Source of the DNA: DASQFQ01 sp963730115
GTDB lineage: Bacteria > Actinomycetota > Thermoleophilia > Solirubrobacterales > Solirubrobacteraceae
Reading direction: 5' to 3'
NCBI GenBank assembly: GCA_963730115.1
Contig: CAVSQM010000001.1
Coordinates: 124,001-188,000, forward strand
DNA: 64,000 bases
The notes under the pieces were generated by a model. The model was not told the origin of the DNA. It was given only the letters and a program-made list of their open reading frames with translations, and made no database searches. The first letter of the stretch is position 1. Each line of letters starts with the position of its first letter. This document shows, piece after piece, positions 61,473-64,000 of this stretch. The position numbers and the translations under genes were made by a program.

Positions 61473-62987
61473 ATGGCCTCTGGGGGGGTGGTTGACAAGG
61501 GGTTGAAGAAGGACGCGCTCGGGTTCGTCTCGAGCGTGGTGATCGGCGTCGCCTCGACGGCCCCGGGCTATTCGCTGGCCGCGGTGCTCACGCTCGTGGT
61601 GGCGGCCGTCGGCCTGCAGGCGCCGGCGGTGCTGATCCTCGCCTTCGTCCCGATGCTGTTCATCGCGGCGTCGTACTACTACATGAACCGCGCCGACCCG
61701 GACTGCGGCACGACGTTCTCCTGGGTGACGCGCGCGATGGGCCCGTGGGCCGGCTGGATCGGCGGCTGGGCGATCGTCGTCGCCGACATCATCGTGATGG
61801 CGAACCTGGCGCAGATCGCCGGGCTCTACGGCTTCCTGCTCGTCGGCTGGGACGCGGCGGCGGACTCGGTCTTCGCGGTCACGCTCGTCGGCGTGCTGTG
61901 GATCGCGGTGATGACGGCGATCTGCGTGATCGGCATCGAGCTGTCGGCGCGCACGCAGGTCGGACTGCTGGGCGCCGAGATCATCACGCTGGCGCTGTTC
62001 GCCATCGTCGCGCTCTACAAGGTCTACTCGGGCGACGCGCTCGACGGAAGCCTCAAGCCCGAGCTGAGCTGGTTCTCCCCGTTCGCGATCAACTCCACCG
62101 ACGGGTTGGTGGCCGGCCTGCTCGTGGCGGTGTTCATCTATTGGGGCTGGGACAGCACGGTCTGCGTCAACGAGGAGACGACCGACTCCGGGTCGACGCC
62201 CGGCAAGGCGGCGATCGCCAGCACGGTGATCCTCGTCGGCATCTACGTGCTCGTGGCCACGGCCGCGATCGCCTTCGCGGGCACGAGCACGATCGAGAAC
62301 GACGAGTCGGGTGACGCCCTCGGGCTGCTGGCCGGCGACGTGCTCGGCAGCTTCGACAAGATCGTGATCATCGCGGTGCTCACCTCCGCCGCGGCGTCGA
62401 CGCAGACGACGATCCTGCCGACCGCACGTACCTCGCTGTCGATGGCGCGCGCGGGAGCGATGCCCGAGAGCCTCGGCCTCATCCACCCGCGCTACCTCAC
62501 CCCGCACGTCTCGACGATCCTCATGGGCGTGTTCTCGGTCGTCTGGTACGTCGGCCTGACGATCGTCAGCGAGAACATCCTCTACGACTCGATCGCCGCC
62601 CTGGGCCTGATGATCGCCTTCTACTACGGGATCACCGGCTTCGCGTGTGCCATCTACTACCGCCGCGAGCTGTTCAAGAGCGCCAAGAACTTCCTCTTCG
62701 TCGGGGTGGCGCCGGTGCTCGGCGGGGCGATCCTCACCTGGGTGCTGATCAAGTCGATCATCGACCTCTCCAAGCCCGCGAACTCCGAGTCGGGCGACTC
62801 CTGGCTCGGCGTCGGCCCGCCGCTGGTGATCGGGCTCGGCCTGATGCTGTTCGGCGTCGTGCTGATGCTGTGGTGGTACGCCGCCGGGCACCGTGAGTTC
62901 TTCCAGCGCAAGCCCGAGGTCGCCGATCCCGACTCGCTCGACGAGCCGCCGCCGGCCCGGCCCGTGGAGACCGCGGGCGTCGCCTGA
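61473..62987 (+). CDS. APC-superfamily amino-acid/polyamine permease
   Basis: A 504-residue, about 12-helix transporter. SVVIGVASTAPGYSLAAVL in helix 1 has the broken G-x-A-S-x-x-P-G substrate motif. Other landmarks are RADPDCGTTFSWVTRAMGPWAGWIGGW, FIYWGWDSTVCVNEETTDSG and LPTARTSLSMARAGAMPESLG. Position opposite the pot operon suggests a role in amine or amino-acid exchange. UspA overlaps its stop by one base. Confidence 0.9.
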   Translation: MASGGVVDKGLKKDALGFVSSVVIGVASTAPGYSLAAVLTLVVAAVGLQAPAVLILAFVPMLFIAASYYYMNRADPDCGTTFSWVTRAMGPWAGWIGGWAIVVADIIVMANLAQIAGLYGFLLVGWDAAADSVFAVTLVGVLWIAVMTAICVIGIELSARTQVGLLGAEIITLALFAIVALYKVYSGDALDGSLKPELSWFSPFAINSTDGLVAGLLVAVFIYWGWDSTVCVNEETTDSGSTPGKAAIASTVILVGIYVLVATAAIAFAGTSTIENDESGDALGLLAGDVLGSFDKIVIIAVLTSAAASTQTTILPTARTSLSMARAGAMPESLGLIHPRYLTPHVSTILMGVFSVVWYVGLTIVSENILYDSIAALGLMIAFYYGITGFACAIYYRRELFKSAKNFLFVGVAPVLGGAILTWVLIKSIIDLSKPANSESGDSWLGVGPPLVIGLGLMLFGVVLMLWWYAAGHREFFQRKPEVADPDSLDEPPPARPVETAGVA

Positions 62988-63400
62988 TGGCCGGCGAGAT
63001 CGTCGTCGGCTTCGACGGCACGCCGGGCGCGCGGGCGGCGGCGAACGAGGCGCTGCGCCTGGCCGGGCGGCTCGACGACCGCGTCGTGTTCGCGTTCGCG
63101 TACTGGACCAATCCGGCGGGCGGCGACGTCGGCGACATGCTGGCCGCGCTGCGCGACGTCGGCGAGGCGCACCTGGCCGAGGCGCAGGCCGAGGCCGAGA
63201 AGAGCGGCGTCGCGGCGCGCGGCGAGCTCATCAACGGCCGTCCGAGCACGGCGCTGGTCGAGCTCGCGGAGCAGCTCGACGCCCAGATGATCGTGGTCGG
63301 CTCCTACGGCGAGAAGCCGCTCAAGGGCGCGCTGATCGGCTCCACCGCGCACAAGCTGCTCCACCTGTCGGAGCGGCCTGTGTTAGTAGTCCGCGCCTGA
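62987..63400 (+). CDS. Universal stress protein UspA family
   Basis: A 137-residue single Usp domain: EIVVGFDGTPGARAAANEALRLA at the start. The ATP-binding motif G-x2-G-x9-G-[ST] appears as VVGSYGEKPLKGALIGSTAHKLL, followed by RPVLVVR. Overlap with the APC permease (TGATG) fits the common pairing of Usp domains with transporters, where they are thought to sense ATP. Confidence 0.9.
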   Translation: MAGEIVVGFDGTPGARAAANEALRLAGRLDDRVVFAFAYWTNPAGGDVGDMLAALRDVGEAHLAEAQAEAEKSGVAARGELINGRPSTALVELAEQLDAQMIVVGSYGEKPLKGALIGSTAHKLLHLSERPVLVVRA

Positions 63401-64000
63401 GAGCGGTCGTCATCACGAAGGCGGGACCTCCCGAGGTCCTGCAGGTCGAGGAGCGCCGGATCCCGAGCCGGGGCCGGGCGAGGTGGCGATCGACGTGCGC
63501 GCGTGCGGCGTCAACTTCGCCGACACGATGGCGCGGGTCGGGCTCTACCCCGACGCGCCGGACCTGCCGGCGGTCGTCGGCTACGAGGTGGCGGGCACCG
63601 CGCGGACACCGGCGAGCGCGTGCTGGCCGGGACTCGCTTCGGCGGCTACCAGTCGCGCGTCGTGGTGGGCGAGGACGACATCGTGCCGCTGCCCGAGCGG
63701 CTGTCGTTCGAGCAGGGCGCGGCGATCCCGGTCAACTACGCGACCGCCTGGGCCGGGCTGGTGCGCTACGGCGGGCTGCAGGCCGGCGAGCGCGTGCTGC
63801 TGCAGGCGGCCGCGGGCGGGGTCGGCATCGCGGCGATCCAGCTGGCCAGCGCTTCGGCGCGGAGGTCTACGGCGCCGCCTCGCCGGGCAAGCACGAGGCG
63901 ATGCGCGCCCAGGGAGCGGTGGCGGTGGCTATCGGCAGCGCGGCCTGCCCAGGTTCGACCTGATCATGGACGCGGTCGGCGGCCGCTCGTTCCGCGCTCC
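63397..64000 (+). pseudogene. Quinone oxidoreductase (zinc-independent MDR), frameshifted and cut by the window end
   Basis: The start CTG (63397, CTGA with the uspA stop) gives RAVVITKAGPPEVLQVEE, the standard beginning. Later pieces in other frames are equally family-like: GEVAIDVRACGVNFADTMAR, RVLAGTRFGGYQSRVV, IPVNYATAWAGLVRYGGL, VLLQAAAGGVGIAAIQLA, RFGAEVYGAASPGKHEAM and FDLIMDAVGG. Joining them needs single added bases near 63464, 63602, 63850 and 63949. All four look like deletions, which favours sequence error over decay. Confidence 0.75.

Noticed and set aside
60273..62891. An 872-codon frame ending in PotA
   Set aside because: The upstream part is antisense to the APC permease; PotA begins at GTG 61391.

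Overview
The window is very GC-rich DNA, densely packed on both strands, with GTG, TTG and apparently CTG starts and 1-13 nt gene overlaps. Protein content points to a high-GC actinobacterium, most likely Thermoleophilia/Solirubrobacterales: complete menaquinone pathway, ergothioneine genes, GatCAB, actinobacterial-type SerA and IlvBNC, and a secreted propeller protein with a FecR-like tail of a kind I associate with that order. The taxon is inferred from protein style, not from a marker gene. No rRNA, tRNA, CRISPR array, IS element or prophage was seen, and no gene-free stretch exceeds about 110 bases.

Layout. 1-6.4 kb: sugar-nucleotide genes (CDP-glucose synthesis and dehydration, an epimerase, a glycosyltransferase-type membrane protein) mixed with L-2-hydroxyglutarate oxidase, a queuosine-salvage glycosylase and a metallo-beta-lactamase protein. 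6.4-9.7 kb: a UvrD/PcrA helicase interrupted by an intein in motif III, plus one frameshift. 9.7-14.1 kb: VTT-domain protein, MFS exporter, LysR regulator, folD, membrane protein. 14.1-17.3 kb: gatCAB operon. 17.3-18.8 kb: small conserved proteins. 18.8-21.8 kb: ilvB-ilvN-hydrolase. 21.8-24 kb: secreted proteins. 24.1-39.9 kb: menaquinone genes in several blocks (menF; menD and menH divergent; menC-menA-menB facing menE and a probable menG), with egtB-egtD, a LuxR/TPR regulator, acetyltransferases and a NYN nuclease between them. 39.9-42.4 kb: XRE/MmyB-type regulator with a perfect operator dyad, YjbR protein, ilvC. 42.4-48.2 kb: ECF sigma with a propeller-bearing membrane partner, then a class V aminotransferase with serA, then a lipoprotein. 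48.2-51.5 kb: NMT1/SsuA-type ABC importer with two different permeases. 51.6-54.9 kb: degenerate P-loop kinase-like protein, Lrp/LysE divergent pair, HD-GYP protein. 54.9-63.4 kb: polyamine-type ABC importer (potADBC) in one operon with an HDAC-family amidohydrolase and a PuuB-like FAD oxidase, facing an APC permease and UspA. The window ends in a quinone oxidoreductase with four apparent single-base deletions.

Two themes run through the window. First, about twenty genes have a TANNNT hexamer 6-10 nt before the start codon, the signature of leaderless transcription; in seven cases the TAG stop codon of the upstream gene is itself the start of that hexamer. Second, several otherwise well-preserved genes carry single-base frameshifts (helicase, propeller protein, lipoprotein signal peptide, ABC permease, quinone reductase). 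Because both sides remain family-like, assembly error is at least as likely as gene decay.
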